Shown here in pieces: positions 53,522 to 62,584 of a DNA stretch of 64,000 bases. Within the stretch, counting starts at the first letter, position 1. Each line of letters starts with the position of its first letter. This stretch comes from Calothrix sp. NIES-4101 (GTDB lineage: Bacteria > Cyanobacteriota > Cyanobacteriia > Cyanobacteriales > Nostocaceae). The stretch lies in contig AP018280.1 in NCBI GenBank assembly GCA_004296455.1, positions 6,002,794-6,066,793 on the forward strand, written 5' to 3'. The notes under the pieces are model-generated. The model saw only the letters and a program-made list of their open reading frames with translations, was not told where the DNA came from and searched no databases. Both the position numbers and the translations under genes were made by a program.

Positions 53522-54340
53522 ATGCGTGATATTACTTTAGAATTGTGTCGCGAAAATTCTAATTTCATCCTCAAACCTGCGGTCTATATTATCGGTGCTG
53601 GCCCTGGAGACCCTGATTTATTAACAGTTAAGGCGCTTAAAATTTTAACTAGGGCTGATGTAATTTTATTTGCAGATTCTTTGGTTCCAGTACAAATACT
53701 CGATTTTTGTAAACAGGATGCGAAAATCATTCGGACGGCGAATAAAACTTTGGAGGATATTTTGCCAGTCATGGTTGAGGAGGTGCGTCGGGGAAAATCT
53801 GTCGTTCGCTTGCATTCTGGTGACCCGAGTTTATATAGTGCGACTCATGAGCAAATGCAGTTACTTGCTGAGGCAGAAATTCCTTTTGAAGTGATTCCAG
53901 GAATTAGTGCCTTTCAAGCGGCGGCGGCGAAACTCAAAGTCGAATTAACTGTACCAGGATTAGTCCAGACTATTATTTTGACGCGGATTAGTGGACGCAC
54001 CGAAGTTCCAGAAAATGAGGAATTAACAGCATTAGCGGCGCACAAAGCTAGTCTGTGCTTGTATCTCAGTGCTCGTCATGTCGAAAATGCCCAAGCTAAG
54101 TTATTGGCGCATTATCCTGGGGATACACCTGTGGCTATTTGTTATCGTTTGGGGTGGAATGATGAAAAAATTTCGGTTGTGCCTCTAACCGAGATGGCAA
54201 AATTTACCCATCAAGAAGATTTGATTCGCACCACGCTTTATGTAGTGAGTCCGGCGCTAGCTGAAAATAATTATAATCACGGGAATAAGCGATCGCGTCT
54301 TTACCATCCTGCACACAGTCGTTTATTTCGCGAAGAATAA
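53522..54340 (+). CDS. cobM: precorrin-4 C11-methyltransferase
   Basis: This SAM-dependent methyltransferase of the corrin pathway (vitamin B12) methylates C-11 of precorrin-4 or the cobalt analogue (CbiF). It has 272 residues. Seen: PAVYIIGAGPGDPDLLTVKAL at the N-terminus, RLHSGDPSLYSA, VIPGISAFQAAAA and LTRISGRTEVPE, all standard. It is not in a cobalamin cluster here; other steps lie elsewhere. No B12 riboswitch was found upstream. Gene name cobM/cbiF depends on the anaerobic or aerobic route. Confidence 0.94.
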   Translation: MRDITLELCRENSNFILKPAVYIIGAGPGDPDLLTVKALKILTRADVILFADSLVPVQILDFCKQDAKIIRTANKTLEDILPVMVEEVRRGKSVVRLHSGDPSLYSATHEQMQLLAEAEIPFEVIPGISAFQAAAAKLKVELTVPGLVQTIILTRISGRTEVPENEELTALAAHKASLCLYLSARHVENAQAKLLAHYPGDTPVAICYRLGWNDEKISVVPLTEMAKFTHQEDLIRTTLYVVSPALAENNYNHGNKRSRLYHPAHSRLFREE

Positions 54341-54388
54341 AGAGTGGTCAGATAATCTAAAATCTAGTTATCACAATCAATCAAATTT

Positions 54389-54742
54389 ATGCCATTAATT
54401 AAAGTTCAAACTTCTGTTTCTGCACCTGCAAAAAATGATGTGGAGGCAATGTTAAAAATTTTATCGGCAAAATTGGCTAAACATACTGGTAAACCTGAAT
54501 CCTATGTGATGACAGCCTTTGAGTCCAATGTTCCTATGACTTTTGCGGGTAATACTGAACCCACATGTTATATCGAAATCAAAAGTGTAGGTTCAATGCA
54601 GTCTGAGCAAACTCAGTCGATGAGTCAAGATTTTTGCCAAGAAATTAATCAAGTTCTGGGTGTACCTAAAAACAGGATTTATATTGAGTTTGCTGACTCT
54701 AAAGGTTATATGTGGGGCTGGAATGGGTCAACTTTTGGTTGA
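54389..54742 (+). CDS. MIF/phenylpyruvate tautomerase family protein
   Basis: This 117-residue MIF-superfamily tautomerase has the catalytic Pro at position 2 (MPLIKVQTSV), which becomes N-terminal once Met is removed. The C-terminal IYIEFADSKGYMWGWNGSTFG and the middle PESYVMTAFES are typical. The natural substrate is unknown. It lies 48 bp after cobM on the same strand, so cotranscription is likely. Confidence 0.92.
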   Translation: MPLIKVQTSVSAPAKNDVEAMLKILSAKLAKHTGKPESYVMTAFESNVPMTFAGNTEPTCYIEIKSVGSMQSEQTQSMSQDFCQEINQVLGVPKNRIYIEFADSKGYMWGWNGSTFG

Positions 54743-54801
54743 TAAGAATCATAAAGTTAAAGTTATTAAATGTCAAAGTTTATAACTATACTCAGATGTA
54801 T

Positions 54802-56028
54802 TTATTGGTAGTTTTGCGTTAAGCTTTTGAGCGTGGAAGCTGTTTCTTCTGGTTTTCCAGTTAGGGGAAAAACTAAAATACTTTTGATTTCTTTGTTATC
54901 TACTAATTCTTTTAAACGATGGAACTGTCGTTCACTAATAGCAATTCCAGCATAATTTTTGGCATAGTTTAATTCCTCTTTAAAATTAGCCTCATTATAA
55001 GCTTGAATAAATACGCGATCGACATTCCAGTTTTGCCAATCGGCGGCAAAGTATCGTTTTGCCCAATAAGGATTATGGTGACAAATATCAAAACTCACAT
55101 TTGGATTGGCTTGTTTGATTGCAGCGATCATTTCCTGCAATAAACTAGTTAACTTTGCAGTGCGATCGACTTTTCCAGGTAATTCTGCATGATAGCCTAA
55201 ATAATCATCCCATTGAACTGCGTCAATTTTTGGATACTTTTTGACAAACTCGACAGATATATTTTTAAATAAATTCGCAACTTCAGGAATCTCTACATCA
55301 AGAACATAATGCTCAATTCCAGGATAGGTTTTATCTACTCCAGGAACAATCCATTTTCGAGTAATTGCTAAATCAAAAATAGGACTATTTTTATCTATTT
55401 TAATGCCTTTCTCAAAATAAGCATGGACTTGCATTCCTTGCTTGTGAGCTTCGTCAATTAACCAATCTAGCCATTTTTCTTGAAACTGGTTAGGACAACT
55501 TTTAAACCCTAGTGATTGTTGCATAACTTCGCTATTGTACATTGTACAACCATTGCCCCAAACACCATGAATAATTGTATTAATGCCGTGATAACGATAA
55601 TAACGAACTCTTTCACGAATAGTTTTTTCATCAGCACTATTAGTTACTTGGTAGCGACTTAAATAGATTCCTCTAATTAATTTTTTATCCCAAAGTGTTT
55701 GAGGTGTATTTATTTTTAGTGAAGCTTGTTGATGATTAGAATTGGGATTTTTTGTGATTGGCAAAGAGGGTGTAGAAGTTAAAGATGTGGCTGGGATGGG
55801 AGTTGAAAAAATTTCTGGAAAAGCAGATGGAGAAGCCGTTGGGGAGCTATTTGGAGAAGAATTTAAAATAGGAATATTTATTTGTTGATTCTTAGGTAAA
55901 AGCGTATTTATATCTAGATTTCCTTTCTGACTGAACCACCAATAAATACCTCCCAGAATCACTAGAATTACAGAGAAGGGAATATTTGCACATCCACATC
56001 CATTTGGCTCTTTTTTTTGTCGCGGCAT
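54802..56028 (-). CDS. GHL10-type glycoside hydrolase, copy B, membrane-anchored
   Basis: This 408-residue protein has a basic N-terminus with a membrane segment (about 16-36), a Ser/Pro/Thr-rich linker (about 55-105), then a TIM-barrel: LIRGIYLSRYQVTNSADEKT, GINTIIHGVWGNG, GMQVHAYFEKGIKI, KIDAVQWDDYLGYHAE, DICHHNPYWAKRYF and DRVFIQAYNE. DAVQWDDY holds the acidic residues likely to be catalytic. A possible start at TTG 56058 adds 10 residues; ATG 56028 was preferred. It is divergent from nothing close; DUF2382 lies upstream on the same strand. Confidence 0.8.
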   Translation of the reverse strand: MPRQKKEPNGCGCANIPFSVILVILGGIYWWFSQKGNLDINTLLPKNQQINIPILNSSPNSSPTASPSAFPEIFSTPIPATSLTSTPSLPITKNPNSNHQQASLKINTPQTLWDKKLIRGIYLSRYQVTNSADEKTIRERVRYYRYHGINTIIHGVWGNGCTMYNSEVMQQSLGFKSCPNQFQEKWLDWLIDEAHKQGMQVHAYFEKGIKIDKNSPIFDLAITRKWIVPGVDKTYPGIEHYVLDVEIPEVANLFKNISVEFVKKYPKIDAVQWDDYLGYHAELPGKVDRTAKLTSLLQEMIAAIKQANPNVSFDICHHNPYWAKRYFAADWQNWNVDRVFIQAYNEANFKEELNYAKNYAGIAISERQFHRLKELVDNKEIKSILVFPLTGKPEETASTLKSLTQNYQ

Positions 56029-56262
56029 AGTAATATGGTGATTTTTTGGTAGTCTCAATCAAATTCTCAATCTAATCTATATAGATTGCTACCAGTTGGC
56101 ATCCATATTTTCCGGATATCATTTCTCAAAAATCAATTGCGTGAAGATAGATTTAATTTTTGCAGTTGACAAAGCAAACTTTATCTAATTCGCGTTCAAC
56201 GCGATTAAATTTCAATATTATTTACTATTAATCGCGGAACTAGTTCCTATAACCTAAACCTA

Positions 56263-56805
56263 TCAAGGATGAGTTTTCTGTGAAGTACGTGCAAACCATT
56301 CTTGGTATTGCTGTTGATGCTGTTCGTCATCAACTGTAATGGTAATGTTAATACTTTTACAGCCACTGTGGCGTTCCATAGCGATCGCATTTAATAATAA
56401 ACTAGCTATTTTGGGTGAAGTAAATTCGCCACTAACTGTTAACTCGCCACCTAATTGCTGATTTTGGTTGATAGTTTCGGGTGTTTCTCGTGATGCTAAT
56501 TCGATTCCAGAAATTTCTTCCCCGCCTAAATCAATACTGGCTAATTGTTTATTCTCAGAGCCAATTTGTTCGACAATTAATATTTCGCGCCGAACTGGAA
56601 CTGTTACCATCCGAGTTTCAATTTCTTTGCGAATCACGACTTCGCCAACTTTTCGTGTTGTGTGATCGACAATTAATCTTTCTTCCAGCAATCTCAGAAT
56701 ATCTTCATTTGCCGTTCCTAATTTAATTGTTATTGGTTCTGACGTTGTGCGATCGCTCAAAGTAACAGTATCAGGATTAATTGAATTATCTAGGTTTGAG
56801 TTCAT
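56263..56805 (-). CDS. DUF2382-domain protein
   Basis: This 180-residue acidic protein has a DUF2382-type segment at about 38-84 (LLEERLIVDHTTRKVGEVVIRKE and RREILIVEQIG). The family is common in desiccation- and stress-tolerant bacteria, often beside PRC-barrel proteins. The rest is Glu/Thr-rich with a second homologous-looking part to the C-terminus (ITVDDEQHQQQYQEW). Function unknown. A probable PRC-barrel gene begins at the right end of the window, 7 kb away. Confidence 0.82.
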   Translation of the reverse strand: MNSNLDNSINPDTVTLSDRTTSEPITIKLGTANEDILRLLEERLIVDHTTRKVGEVVIRKEIETRMVTVPVRREILIVEQIGSENKQLASIDLGGEEISGIELASRETPETINQNQQLGGELTVSGEFTSPKIASLLLNAIAMERHSGCKSINITITVDDEQHQQQYQEWFARTSQKTHP

Positions 56806-57157
56806 TAGTATTTACCTTTATTTTTATATTTGCTGCTTATCGGCATAGTCCATACGGCGGATGCTTTCAGACATACTTAGTAGACAACAGAAATCAAGCG
56901 TTACTGAAGCTCACACCCTCCTATTTTTACCGTTCTGCCAATGTATAAGTCTTAAAGTAAAAGAACTTTACAAAAAGAGAGAATTGCTCATGATGAATAT
57001 GGCTGTACAGTATGTTTGCTCCAAGCAAGATGATTCGCTCCCATTCATTCATTAATTATTAACCATTGCTCATCCCCAAATTAAGCTATTATCAGCATTA
57101 GAGGTCTTGAGTCGATAAGATTTTGAATTTTAAATTTTGAATTTTGAATTAGCGATT
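56806..57157. other. intergenic region before DUF2839
   Basis: A run of TTTTGAATT-type units lies at 57119-57150 (TTTTGAATTTTAAATTTTGAATTTTGAA). Small open frames here show no family content. Confidence 0.45.
57119..57150. repeat. TTTTGAATT tandem repeat
   Basis: Three imperfect units of TTTTGAATT occur just upstream of the DUF2839 start. They are a simple AT-rich repeat that may form part of its leader. Confidence 0.7.
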
Positions 57158-57373
57158 ATGGGTGAAGCAAAACGTCGGAAATCAGCACTGGGAGAAAAAT
57201 ACGGTCAAGGAGAAAACATTCTACCGTGGATTCCCATCACCAAGAGCCAAGCAGAACAATTTGTCAAGCTTACAACTCGTGGTGCTTGGTTTGGTATTGG
57301 TGCAATGGTAGCTATCTGGGTGACTGTCCGTTTTATTGGCCCTGCTTTCGGTTGGTGGCAAACTCTCGATTAA
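57158..57373 (+). CDS. DUF2839 family protein
   Basis: This 71-residue cyanobacterial membrane protein begins MGEAKRRKSALGEKYG, with a basic N-terminal region and one helix near 44-66 (AWFGIGAMVAIWVTVRFIG). The function is unknown. ATG at 57158 was chosen over the ATG at 57137 since DUF2839 members begin MGEAKRRK. A terminator follows 60 bp downstream. Confidence 0.87.
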   Translation: MGEAKRRKSALGEKYGQGENILPWIPITKSQAEQFVKLTTRGAWFGIGAMVAIWVTVRFIGPAFGWWQTLD

Positions 57374-57436
57374 TGTTACACACAGGGTTTTCTTGAGAAT
57401 TACACTCAATAAAAATCCTTTTGAATATCTTTTACG

Positions 57437-57468
57437 GGGCTTGATGCGATATCAAGCCCTAATTTTTT
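57437..57468 (+). terminator. terminator after DUF2839
   Basis: Stem GGGCTTGAT (57437-57445) / ATCAAGCCC (57451-57459), loop of 5 nt, followed by AATTTTTT. Confidence 0.88.
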
Positions 57469-57698
57469 AAGATTTCTTGTTGATCATTCCCTGTTTCTTC
57501 TGCACATACATCGTAGCCTTTTTTATTTTATAGTACAATAATACTATTAATTGAAATCACTTGAGCATGAGGATTAGCAAATATTCTTCATACAGAAAAA
57601 TTAATTACTGATTTGGGAAGTATAAATTTAGGTGAATCACCTGGAAGAATTTGTCAAAAATTACGGTACCAACTTGAAGATATAAGTACAGAGGACAT

Positions 57699-58442
57699 AT
57701 GGATATTAAGTTAGGATTTGGCTCTATTCCCAGAGTGCAATATGTCTTTGTCAGCCGAGAAGGAGATGTATGTTGGTATATGCTTACGGAGGATGAAAAG
57801 CAAATACCGATTTACGAGAAAGGATTAACTGGGATAATTACAGGGATTGAATGTAATAAAAGTGTTGAGACTAAGTTTGGATTAACTAGCAAAACTGATT
57901 TGGCGATTTTAGCTGATAAGCCTTATGTAATTCGTTCTGGGCGAGAATCTATTTTCTCGAAGAGTTTGTTGTTATCGCTGGATGCTTTAACTATCGAACA
58001 GTTGCGAAATCCTTTAACAATTGCGGTTAGTCCTGGGGATAAAACGGTAGTTTTTTGCAACGTTTATGATCCTACAACCTATCGAGTGGTTGATTTTAGC
58101 TGGAATGGACATAGAGAGATTGATTTACAAGCTTTAGAAGAAAGAGTCACCCATAAAATTAGTCGAGTTGCCGTAAATCCGGGACAAAATCCAGTCAGGC
58201 AGTATGGGGAATTAAGGCTGCAAATGATGGCGCAGATAGATAAATATCTGACTCAGTTAGCCTGGAAGCCAGAACAGGGGCGCAAATATTTACAGCAGCA
58301 CTATGGAAAAAATTCACGCCGACAGTTATCCGATGCTGAATTATTGGATTTTACTTTTAGAGTTATGGAAATGGCGGGTGTGGTGCAAAATGTGTACATG
58401 CAAAGCAGTTCACCAATAGATATTGATATCAAAGCTTCGTAA
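57699..58442 (+). CDS. unrecognised protein, possible beta-rich N-terminal domain
   Basis: This 247-residue protein was not assigned. The first 135 residues look beta-rich (YVFVSREGDVCWYML, TGIITGIECNK, LTIAVSPGDKTVVFCNVYDP). The rest is helical with WKPEQGRKYLQQHYGK and RQLSDAELLDFTFRVME. It has no signal peptide or membrane helix. The block 'WxPEQGRxYLxxxYGKxSRxxLxDxELLxF' seems to recur in other cyanobacterial proteins, from memory. A nucleic-acid-binding role is only a guess from the layout. The gene is alone, with a DUF2839 terminator upstream and a GHL10 gene convergent downstream. Confidence 0.6.
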   Translation: MDIKLGFGSIPRVQYVFVSREGDVCWYMLTEDEKQIPIYEKGLTGIITGIECNKSVETKFGLTSKTDLAILADKPYVIRSGRESIFSKSLLLSLDALTIEQLRNPLTIAVSPGDKTVVFCNVYDPTTYRVVDFSWNGHREIDLQALEERVTHKISRVAVNPGQNPVRQYGELRLQMMAQIDKYLTQLAWKPEQGRKYLQQHYGKNSRRQLSDAELLDFTFRVMEMAGVVQNVYMQSSSPIDIDIKAS

Positions 58443-58529
58443 ATTACCTCAGAAGCTTGGTTTCTTGCCTTGCCCACAAAAGCGTAGAATCATCTCAATT
58501 TCAGTGAATCAGTTATTCTTAATTTTCTC

Positions 58530-58577
58530 CGCGTCTCCTTATCTCCCAATCCCCTTTGTTTCCCCATCTCCGCGTCG
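58530..58577. repeat. C-rich STRR remnant
   Basis: TCCGCGTCTCCTTATCTCCC followed by CCCCATCTCCGCGTC is the reverse complement of the GGAGACGCGGAGAT repeat seen at 24011 and 41911. Confidence 0.65.
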
Positions 58578-58605
58578 GTTTGAACATCAGCAGAGGAATC
58601 TAATA

Positions 58606-60102
58606 TTATTGTGCTTGACAGAATTTGCGATCGCTATCATCTTGAGGGTATTGCCATGAATAAGCAAAGTGACTAACTCCCCGAATGCGGGGGGCGAATT
58701 GTCGTAGTGCTTGCATTTGCATTTCTAAGGATGGACGATTGCTGATTGATTTTCCCCAGCTACCTGCGATCGCTGGTATGATTTGGGTGTCCGATTTAGA
58801 AATGTTCAATACACGCTGAACTTGTTGAGCGATACAAGCAGCATTGCCACAGTTGGCATAGGACATGGGATGCCATTGTAAACTACTAGGAAATCTGTCC
58901 CAAGGTTGCAAGCGTGAATCATAACCTTGTCCAAGTATTTGATTACCTTCGGGAAAAAAGACTGTACCTGCGGGGATACCCATTTTTCGGGCTGGGTATG
59001 CAGCCATATTCACAAAATCAACTATTCCCTGCATGGCGTGAGCTACGGAAAGTTGCCACAATTCTGATTGCAGTTGTGGTTGGCGTAATCCTGCGTGGAT
59101 AATCGCTTTTTGCATGGTGGGATTACGCCCTTGCCACAAAGGTTCGTTTTCTTGGGGATACAATCTATCTGTGTCGTTGATATCGGTGACTGTAATATAT
59201 CCTTTGCCAATAAAGCGACGAATTAATTCTAAACCTTTGTAATTTTTTGCCCTTCTAAATAAGGCTTGTTGAGTAGCTTCTGTATATAGCCATAAATCTG
59301 TGACTTTAGTCGCGATCGAATCTTGACCTACTTGACGGGGATAACGTACGTAGTCGAATAATATACCATCCGGACGACGACGTGCTACTTCCTCTACCAT
59401 CCGATAATAATCGGCTTTGGCTTGTTTATTATAGGGGTCTATAAATACTTGAGTGCCGTTATCGACAACGTATAAACTGGTTTGTCCTTTACCATTACGA
59501 GCGATCGCATTTTCTCGGTCTTTCCTTTGGGCATAGCTGTAACCAAAGTTGTTGGTATACATCCAAGAGTATACTTTTAAACCACGTTGCCGTCCTTTTT
59601 GAATCGCGGCTGCTAGTAAATCGGCATTTTCTGCACCGGGTTGATTGACTACTGATTGCCATGCCGTGGGGTTACGATTTGCAGGTAACAACACTCTACC
59701 ATCGTAGAAAGTTTCAACGTAAACCTGGTTATAGCCCTTATTCGCAATTCTATCCATAATGCGATCGAGGGAACCAGCCTTGATATCGCAAGGGTATAAG
59801 CGTAACCAAATTGCTTGGACTTTTAACCAGTTTTGCTGACGACACTCTTTGATAATTTGTGCATGTTGTTTCAGCATTTGTTTATAGCCAATTTGTGCGG
59901 CTTCATCTCTCCGCATTGCTGAAATTCGCAGGTTTTCTTTTTCTTGCACACTTCGAGGTGATAATTGGCAATACTCGTTAACCTGGGCTGAAATAGGTTT
60001 ATTTGCTAAAAACGGTAAAAGCAAACTACTAGTCACAAATACAGCTAAAAAGTGTCGCCAAAAGAACATTGGTTTTGCAACATTCAAGGGACGATTAGAC
60101 AT
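58606..60102 (-). CDS. GHL10-type glycoside hydrolase, copy C, secreted
   Basis: This 498-residue exported protein has a signal peptide (VTSSLLLPFLANKPISAQ, cleavage near residue 40). A TIM-barrel core follows, with VQAIWLRLYPCDIKAG, KGYNQVYVETFYDGRVLLP, GLKVYSWMYTNNFG, PDGILFDYVRYPRQ, VDFVNMAAYPARKM and QWHPMSYANCG. FDYVRYPRQ matches the catalytic strand of the family. It is longer than copies A and B, mostly after the core. It ends inside a HIP1-containing stretch. Its probable substrate is a cell-wall or sheath glycan. Confidence 0.84.
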   Translation of the reverse strand: MSNRPLNVAKPMFFWRHFLAVFVTSSLLLPFLANKPISAQVNEYCQLSPRSVQEKENLRISAMRRDEAAQIGYKQMLKQHAQIIKECRQQNWLKVQAIWLRLYPCDIKAGSLDRIMDRIANKGYNQVYVETFYDGRVLLPANRNPTAWQSVVNQPGAENADLLAAAIQKGRQRGLKVYSWMYTNNFGYSYAQRKDRENAIARNGKGQTSLYVVDNGTQVFIDPYNKQAKADYYRMVEEVARRRPDGILFDYVRYPRQVGQDSIATKVTDLWLYTEATQQALFRRAKNYKGLELIRRFIGKGYITVTDINDTDRLYPQENEPLWQGRNPTMQKAIIHAGLRQPQLQSELWQLSVAHAMQGIVDFVNMAAYPARKMGIPAGTVFFPEGNQILGQGYDSRLQPWDRFPSSLQWHPMSYANCGNAACIAQQVQRVLNISKSDTQIIPAIAGSWGKSISNRPSLEMQMQALRQFAPRIRGVSHFAYSWQYPQDDSDRKFCQAQ

Positions 60103-60382
60103 ACTAATTTTTGCTTTTGAATTTTAGATTAACAATTTACATAAAGAAGAGTCTGCTTTTACAGGCAGATTCAGTCACTCGAATATAACAGACGTACAAA
60201 TAAATAATGTGTTTGCAAGCATAATTAATCAATATTAATTAACTGTGATGATCTCTAATTCACGACAGATAAATAAATTGTATTATTTTATACTGATTTT
60301 AGATAGATAAAGAATAAGTATTTAGAAGGTGGGTACTTGCCCACCTCATAGTAAATAAACAGTAAATAATCTTGAGTTTTGC

Positions 60383-60787
60383 TTAAGCGCCACGTCGCAA
60401 AGCAGATTCAACCTGTACAAATTCCTCTTGTAAACGGTCTTTGAGTTTTTGTGGTACGGGACGGTTGGGATAGGAACTGTAATGTCCAGCCAGAGAGTTG
60501 AGTGCAGTTCGCATGGTGGTAAAAGAACTGAGGCTAGCAACTGAGCTATTACGTTGGTAACGAGCCGCAAACTCATTTATTTTTTGACGCGCTTCTGTTT
60601 GGACTTCCCCTCTATCTGGCGCATCATTGGGCAATTCTAAAATATTTTTGAGAATGTTAACGACTGTTAAAGTATCTTGACTATAGTTTCCAGTTAAGGT
60701 GTCTGCATTGGCAAAAGAGGGGAAACTCATCAAACCAATAACTACAACCAATACCAAAGAAAGCAGGCGTGACAAATAGCGCTTCAT
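60383..60787 (-). CDS. psb27: photosystem II assembly protein Psb27 without lipobox
   Basis: Psb27 binds CP43 on the lumenal side during assembly and repair of photosystem II. The mature domain reads TGNYSQDTLTVVNILKNILELPNDAPDRGEVQTEAR, then RYQRNSSVASLSSFTTMRTALNSLAGHYSSYPNRP, which is clear Psb27. Cyanobacterial homologs are usually lipoproteins with an LxGC box; here the signal sequence ends VVVIGLMSFPSFANA|DT, a signal peptidase I type, with no Cys in the first 60 residues. ATG at 60787 was chosen. The 134-residue length is normal. Confidence 0.93.
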   Translation of the reverse strand: MKRYLSRLLSLVLVVVIGLMSFPSFANADTLTGNYSQDTLTVVNILKNILELPNDAPDRGEVQTEARQKINEFAARYQRNSSVASLSSFTTMRTALNSLAGHYSSYPNRPVPQKLKDRLQEEFVQVESALRRGA

Positions 60788-60861
60788 AAACATTAAGTGA
60801 AACAATACCTAAATCAAAGTCCATACTATCTTGGATTGGTATCCGGGGGAAAGGAAGAGTC

Positions 60862-61080
60862 ATGTCTAGTCCGTTGTTAGACTTATTTATTGAGGTTGAA
60901 GCAATTGCTGGACTTGATATTTCAGAGGGGTATTCTCTTCAAGGCATTGTATCATTGTGGGATAATTTGGGAATTTGCATCAAAAATAATCACAATATTG
61001 CCCTGTCTTCCAGTCTCCAAGTCTTGCCCCATGACTTTATCCCCGCGTCTTCTGCACCCAAATTAATGCACTTAGATTAA
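60862..61080 (+). CDS. doubtful small ORF
   Basis: A 72-codon frame with AAAGGAAGAG just before its ATG. The product MSSPLLDLFIEVEAIAGLDI... has no recognisable family, and its last third runs through DNA resembling the C-rich STRR (CCCCGCGTCTTC). It may be a chance frame. Confidence 0.25.
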   Translation: MSSPLLDLFIEVEAIAGLDISEGYSLQGIVSLWDNLGICIKNNHNIALSSSLQVLPHDFIPASSAPKLMHLD

Positions 61081-61089
61081 TACAGTCAA

Positions 61090-61608
61090 TTAACTATTTT
61101 GAGGATTTTGATATCTATAAAAAACATGAGGTAAGTTGGCGTGGATAATATTGGCTTCATATAAAAAACCTATTTTTTGCATTACCCGTTCAGACCTTTT
61201 GTTGGCGATGAGGGTGTAACAAACCACGCTCTTATAATTAAAGCGATTAAATGCTATTTCTAATGATTTTGTACCAATTTCTACCGCCAGACCTTGACCC
61301 CAAAATTCCGGCATCAAAGCATAGCCAAGTTCAACTTCTTCACTACCATTAACAATTACTCTTCTAACCCCTCCCCGTCCTACAAATCTGTCAGTATTCT
61401 TATCAAAAAACATCCATTGCCCATGTCCGTAATATTCCCATTGCTTGCAGTTGGATGTGAGACTATCTTGAGCTTCTTCTCGACTCCAAGTACCTCCTAA
61501 TGTTGCCATGACTTCCACATTAGAAGCCATTTTCCAATAAAATTTCCAATTCGATGGGTGTATTCTCTCACCTCGAAGCCTCTGGGTTTCTATTTGCTCA
61601 ACTTGCAT
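61090..61608 (-). CDS. GNAT acetyltransferase (RimJ/RimL type)
   Basis: This 172-residue protein is an acetyl-CoA-dependent N-acetyltransferase of the RimJ/RimL-like group. Seen: GRGGVRRVIVNGSEEVELGYALMPEFWGQGLAVE and RSERVMQKIGFLYEANI, with acetyl-CoA loop GQGLA. The substrate may be a ribosomal protein N-terminus or a small amine. ATG at 61608 is the only start with a family-like N-terminus (VEQIETQRLRGERI). It is monocistronic. Confidence 0.88.
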   Translation of the reverse strand: MQVEQIETQRLRGERIHPSNWKFYWKMASNVEVMATLGGTWSREEAQDSLTSNCKQWEYYGHGQWMFFDKNTDRFVGRGGVRRVIVNGSEEVELGYALMPEFWGQGLAVEIGTKSLEIAFNRFNYKSVVCYTLIANKRSERVMQKIGFLYEANIIHANLPHVFYRYQNPQNS

Positions 61609-61703
61609 AAAACCAAGACTAATTCTGATCGAAATTCAATTGTAAATAGAGTAGCTAAATTTAGCATATTTGTCCCACAGAATTCTGAGGTTAAACTGCT
61701 GTT

Positions 61704-62333
61704 TTAGCCAATCATTTGCACTAAGGTTTGTGCATTTTGAACGATCGCATCCCAATTTCCTGTTTCAATGAAAGGTTTGGGGAATAATTCACTACTCAGA
61801 CCAACTGCGATCGCACCGGCTTGGAGAAAATTGTTAGCATTTTCTAAGGTGACACCGCCAGTAGGAATTAGGGGAATATGTCCTAGTGGTCCCTGCAAGC
61901 TTTTGATATAGTTCGCACCGCCCAAAGATTGTACGGGAAACACTTTAATACAAGGTACACCTAAGTTCCAAGCACTAATAATTTCCGTGGGAGTTAGTGC
62001 CCCCGGATTCATGGGTATGTTTTTCTTGATACTTGCAGTAATTAATTCTGGGTCAACGTGAGGTGTAAAAACATACTCTGCCCCGGCGGAGATGGCATTG
62101 TTTAAGTCTCGGAGATTTAATATTGTTCCTGTACCGATGATACAGTCAGGCAATTCGCTGCGGAGTTTGTTAATTAAATTACCTGCATCTCCACTATTCC
62201 AAGTAATCTCAATGAGTTTGACTCCACCTGCGGCAACAGCAGTAGCCATGTGCCAACCCAGTTCTAAATGGGAAGCTCGAATTACGGCGATCGCTCGATA
62301 TTTTTGTAATTTTGATACCCAACCATCAATCAT
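61704..62333 (-). CDS. eda: KDPG/KHG aldolase
   Basis: This 209-residue class I aldolase splits 2-keto-3-deoxy-6-phosphogluconate to pyruvate and glyceraldehyde 3-phosphate (Entner-Doudoroff pathway) and also acts on 4-hydroxy-2-oxoglutarate. Seen: IEITWN with Glu42, IGTGTILN phosphate loop, VFTPHVDPE, and the Schiff-base Lys130 in GVPCIKVFPVQSLGG. The N-terminal residues MIDGWVSKLQKYRAIAVIRA fit the family. It is isolated from other sugar-acid genes. Confidence 0.94.
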   Translation of the reverse strand: MIDGWVSKLQKYRAIAVIRASHLELGWHMATAVAAGGVKLIEITWNSGDAGNLINKLRSELPDCIIGTGTILNLRDLNNAISAGAEYVFTPHVDPELITASIKKNIPMNPGALTPTEIISAWNLGVPCIKVFPVQSLGGANYIKSLQGPLGHIPLIPTGGVTLENANNFLQAGAIAVGLSSELFPKPFIETGNWDAIVQNAQTLVQMIG

Positions 62334-62584
62334 CTAATTAAAAATTCACTATTATTCATGAACAAATTATAAAATTAACCAGATTAATGTTACTTTTGTT
62401 TACACGTAGCAATACTCATGTGGATTCTGGATTTATGAAGTTGCGACTCTTGATCTAGGTTACATGAGTAGTTGTGAAAAAGCTGTCATGATCTGGTTTT
62501 TGGTACATTATGTTACCACTTAACAACCGTGAAGTCTGATATTTATTCTCTGTTTAATTTCCAGGTAAGTGCATCTATTCAGGC

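Noticed and set aside
57560-57710. Short reading frame GLANILHTEKLITDLGSINLG... before the unassigned gene
   Set aside because: No start codon, about 48 codons after a stop, no recognisable family. It could be a gene remnant, but the evidence is too thin to call a pseudogene.
60862-61080. Small gene with a fair ribosome-binding site
   Set aside because: Kept only as a low-confidence entry: no family, and its end runs through STRR-like DNA.
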